Assembly: GCA_020747065.1 (NCBI GenBank)
Contig: JAGMVK010000004.1
Coordinates: 2,046,001 to 2,110,000, forward strand
Reading direction: 5' to 3'
DNA: 64,000 nucleotides
From: Cadophora sp. MPI-SDFR-AT-0126
Taxonomy: Eukaryota; Ascomycota; Leotiomycetes; Helotiales; Ploettnerulaceae
A model generated the notes under the pieces. The model did not search any database. It worked only from the letters and a program-made list of their open reading frames with translations, and had not been told where the DNA came from. This document shows, one piece after another, positions 60,699 to 64,000 of the stretch. Numbering within the stretch: the first letter of the stretch is position 1; each line of letters starts with the position of its first letter. The position numbers and the translations under genes were made by a program.

Positions 60699-61258
60699 GC
60701 TTGTTGTGCTGTGGATGATGGCTGTGAGGTTGGGCCGTCGTCAAAATATTAGGTCCAAGAGATGGGTCAGCCTTCCTCGTTTCAGTACTAATGATCTTCA
60801 GCATGACGAGGCTGAGATACCCACTTTACATTGCGACGTGCGAACTAAACGCAATGTTCATCCAACAATCGGCCAAGACTATTAAAATTCCAGATCAAAC
60901 TAAGCTTAAGCTCTTGTCTGCTTCTATGGAACGATATGGTTCGAAATCTATGTCCCGTCCCAATCAAGTCCTTTGTGGCGTACTCCTAGCGAAGAACAAA
61001 ACAAACGGATAAAATGAGGGCAATTTGCGCGCTATTGAATTGTGCCATTTCCATATTTGTCACCTGAATACATGGTCCTTAAGACCATGATCCCCTTTCC
61101 TCCCTGAAATTGCTTTCCCATCTATGGATACCTTGATTCTGGCCAGCCTTGCCACAAAAATTCCCTTGGACATATAACGCCGTTTCCCCCCCTATGCTGC
61201 TAAAGAAAATTGAAGTGGGTATAACTCGTCATCCGCCTCCTGAATAATTCCTTCTGTT
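60699..61258. other. Intergenic stretch
   Basis: Upstream region of EMC10 and 3' flank of the cyclin gene; nothing recognised. Confidence 0.5.
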
Positions 61259-62471
61259 TCAAGAAGAGCTCCCTTCTGACAGAAGGGACTTCCCTTCATG
61301 AGGCTCGTCCTTGATCGTAGATACGTCATCCATCCATGCCTTCCACTTTGTATCGGTCGTAGATTCTGGCGAGACCTCAGCCTTGTCCTCTGGGCTTGAT
61401 CCCGATCCGTCTAAGTCGTTATTGTCTTCCTCATCGTCGTCGTCTTCGTCTATAGAGCTCGAATCACTCTCGATCACGTAACCATCAGATCTCTCGACCA
61501 GGCCATTATAGTAATCAACGAGCGCTTCTGGGTTGGGTACAATTTTCCAATCGACCCGGTATAAAAAATCTAGCTCCAGTAATCCAAGCTCCGCGATCTT
61601 GATCCCACCTACTCTAGCATATGTAGCGTTGTTCCAGAAAGAATCAGAAAGACCTTTGGCAGCAACTGTTGCCGCTGTAATGAGAAATCGATGGACCGTG
61701 AGGGTAGTGACCGTGAACGCTGGGTAGAGTAGACAAAGCCGGTCGATATAGTAGACCATTGAGAGTAGTAATGGTGGTGTAAGAGTAGCATGTTTTGCAA
61801 GTCTCTGCAAGTAGTCCAGCACGGATATTCCGGGGGGTGTTCTGCATCTCTTAGTCAAAAGTACTTCGCTGCAGGCAGACGTCTGCTTACCTCGAATGGA
61901 ACCGCGTGAGCACGCCACTACGAAGTGGGAGTCTATCATTTGTTGTGATGAGCTCCTGTATCATGTTCGCGATCAGAACGACCATATCTTCCACTGCACA
62001 GAATTCATATTTGGTAGGCAGAACTTTCGGTTCTTGATCTGATCTGGGTCGCTTCGTGCGTATTGTCTGAGTGGTTGGAGGAATAGACTGAGCAGTACCT
62101 TGCGACTGCCGCCTTTTCAGTCCAGGAGACTCGGGTTGCAGAGCTGGTTTGTTGGGGGAGGGAGGTATGGAGGGGTCGGACACTGAGACTGGAGCCTCTG
62201 CCTCTTCCGTCTGCTCGACCTTCACAGGCGCAGGTGGCTCGGCGGGTTGATCGGCCTTTGAGTTCATGATGGGGCTCCACTGCGTCGCAGCGTCCACATA
62301 TTGTGCTGGCGCTCGTTGTGGTGGAGTGCGGTATGTTACAGAGGCTTTCGACCTAGAGCTTGAGTTCCTTCTAGACAATGGCGACGATGGAAGCGAGTGT
62401 GAAGTCGGCGCATAGTGGAAGATGGGTGAAGTAGCAGGTGATGCTCTGTGTTGTGGTAATGGCTTCAGCAT
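61259..62471 (-). CDS. PHO80-like (PREG-type) cyclin
   Basis: Two exons, 62471-61891 and 61841-61259; 387 residues, phases close. A long Ser/Pro-rich N-terminus leads to the cyclin domain (VEDMVVLIANMIQELITTNDRLP; joined by a 49-base intron to TPPGISVLDYLQRLAKHATL, then LLLSMVYYIDRLCLLYPAFTVTTLTVHRFLITAATVAAKGLSDSFWNNATYARVGGI and LGLLELDFLYRVDWKI). The C-terminus is acidic. The block SFWNNATYARVGGI..ELxxLELDFL is typical of PHO80/PHO85-partner cyclins. In filamentous fungi the orthologue (PREG) holds the phosphate-starvation factor inactive when phosphate is plentiful. It could also be a related PCL-type cyclin, but the length and the flanking disordered ends fit PREG best. VTC4 in this window is a likely downstream partner in the same physiology. 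Confidence 0.82.
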
Positions 62472-63305
62472 GGTCTAGGAAGGAAAGTCATCTCCTCAAT
62501 GAACCAGGCGCAACAGGCGCAATGGAGGCAACTCAGTTGTGGAGGAAGGGACCAGAGTGGGATGCGAGCAGGCGCAGGAAGGCTCTTTCAAGGTTCTTTC
62601 GGGGGGCTAATATCTTCTTTCAGAATATATCGCGAGTAAATTCCGACGAAATATGCAGTAGGATATGAGCGATGGGTTTCTGGCCGTGATACGTCGTTGG
62701 TGTTGTTCTCTCCTTGCAAGAAGCGGCTGTGGTTGCGTCTCAATGGTGGGTGAAATTTTGCTCGCTCTGACCCGGCTAGAATGGTCGCAATGCCCGGCCT
62801 CGACCATGAAATCTAGACCAAGATATTCAGTGAGTAAAGAAGATCGCCACACTCTTGCACAGAACTACATATTTGGCCTGTCAAATATTTGTAGATACTG
62901 TAGCTGATTGTGCTGGCGAGCCGAGGAAGTGAGGCTGGTAATTGAGTACATCTTTGACTTCAGGTGATTTTCAGCGGGAGAGCAAGACAGACAAGGCTGA
63001 CAATCAATGCAAGTAGCCGAACTCCTCCATCCATCCTTTGCTCCATGATCAACACACCACACCTACTTACATACTCCCTCCCTATCGCCGTGCAACCATT
63101 TAGTCACGATTACATCGGCAAACATCCATATTGGAAAATCACATAGCACGATTCAGCTGCTATTCTGAATTCTTTCCACGCCTCCCAGTATCCCCATCAC
63201 TCGTCCAAAGCTCCATCGTCCCGTAAAGTCGGCGGCCCTTCAACAGCGCAGATAGACATCGAATGCTTGTACGAGCCGAACGCGCACATCCATAAATCCC
63301 CCACA
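62472..63305. other. Divergent intergenic region of cyclin and VID28-like genes
   Basis: It holds the upstream regions of the two genes. No coding signal recognised. Confidence 0.55.
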
Positions 63306-64000
63306 ATGGCTAGACAGCCCTGGGTTGCACAGATTCGCAATGCAAGAACGCCGGCCGAGCAGATCCTGACGCTGAAGGCGCTCAAGAACGAGATTGTTGG
63401 GCATCCGTTAAAAAAAGAGTTGGCCGTCACCCAGGGTGTTCTAGAACCTGTGGTGCGCTTGACCTTCAACAAGGCTGGTAGCAGACAGGATGGAAAATCG
63501 CATGATTATAGCTTTGCCTCGAGACCTTTGATGGAGGAGGAACAGCTTAGACTACAAGGTCTACAGGTGGTGGCAAGCGTTGCTCTAGGTAATGGACATC
63601 TGCCATCGATTATCGAGCTATATGCTAACACATAGAAGGAGGTCCAGCATTCCTCATACCTCTACAAGCTGCAGCCTCGTTACCGGCTATCCTGTCGAAT
63701 CTCTGCCCGTCAAGCAACCCTTCACAACTTGTCCTAACGTCGCTCCGAGCTCTCTCAAACCTCGCAGGTTCGGCGGCCTTAGCCTCCGATACACATTCTT
63801 TGAGTATAAGTACAATAGCAGAGAGCCTTTTCTCACGCCAAAATCTTAACTCGCTATGCAAAATACTGTCACAGACATCGACATCGTCCAATGTTCAAAC
63901 ACAGATATCACTCGCGGCAACTCTGATAAGTCGAGTGTGTCGAGAGGAACGCCACCAACAGGGTTTAGCAAATTCGGGGGTTCTTGATGCTCTTGCCACC
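63306..64000 (+). CDS. VID28: Armadillo-repeat protein, VID28/GID5 (ARMC8) homologue, 3' end beyond window
   Basis: Exon 1 is 63306-63588; a 47-base intron (GTAATG..TAG) leads to exon 2 at 63636, which is open to the window edge. An alternative acceptor three bases later also keeps the frame, so one residue is uncertain. The start MARQPWVAQIRNARTPAEQILTLKALKNEIVGH and the Leu/Ala-rich helices that follow (LQAAASLPAILSNLC, LVLTSLRALSNLAGS, ISLAATLISRVCRE) are armadillo-type repeats. This start is typical of fungal Vid28/Gid5, the substrate-receptor-binding scaffold of the GID/CTLH ubiquitin ligase, which removes gluconeogenic enzymes. Only the first 215 or so residues are present here. Confidence 0.82.

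Overview
This window is nuclear DNA of a filamentous ascomycete (Pezizomycotina). The genes are split by short introns, mostly 45-120 bases with GT..AG ends and CTAAC/CTGAC-like branch sites. They include families typical of moulds: a Zn2Cys6 regulator, an Sfl1-type HSF factor, VTC4, a PHO80/PREG-like cyclin, a fused glutamate synthase, BET1, CHZ1 and EMC10. Family resemblance suggests Leotiomycetes/Helotiales, but this is an inference from the protein text. Gene models were built by hand from splice signals with reading-frame checks; unless stated otherwise, every multi-exon model closes in frame.

Layout. 0-18 kb is an accessory-like stretch: a secreted lysozyme-like protein, a Zn2Cys6 regulator, a putative N-myristoylated fungal protein, a HeLo/STAND-N-like fragment, a secreted subtilase, two decayed genes (an alpha/beta hydrolase and a J-domain-like protein) and a tiny 55-residue gene. 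18-20 kb holds SFL1, followed by a 3.9 kb gene-poor stretch and a broken F-box gene (24-26.6 kb). 26.7-64 kb is mainly conserved housekeeping sequence. It holds an FGGY sugar kinase, the proteasome ATPase RPT6 diverging from a VNX1-like cation/H+ exchanger, an NAD(P)-dependent ketoreductase, a conserved fungal protein of unknown role, VTC4, and the 2139-residue glutamate synthase GLT1. After these come an APC/C subunit (Apc15/Mnd2), the SNARE BET1, the histone chaperone CHZ1, EMC10, a PHO80-like cyclin and the start of a VID28/GID5 armadillo protein that runs off the right edge.

The genes do not form an operon or a biosynthetic cluster. Some share themes. VTC4 (polyphosphate synthesis) and the PHO80-like cyclin both belong to phosphate homeostasis, and the VNX1-like exchanger and VTC4 are both expected at the vacuole. 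GLT1 has a tight cluster of four GATA sites upstream, as expected for nitrogen regulation. No transposon, RNA gene or CRISPR array could be recognised by eye. I found no clearly new multi-gene system. The most unusual items are a Vpr-type subtilase that seems to lack its PA domain, three decayed genes in one flank, and the 55-residue spliced gene.
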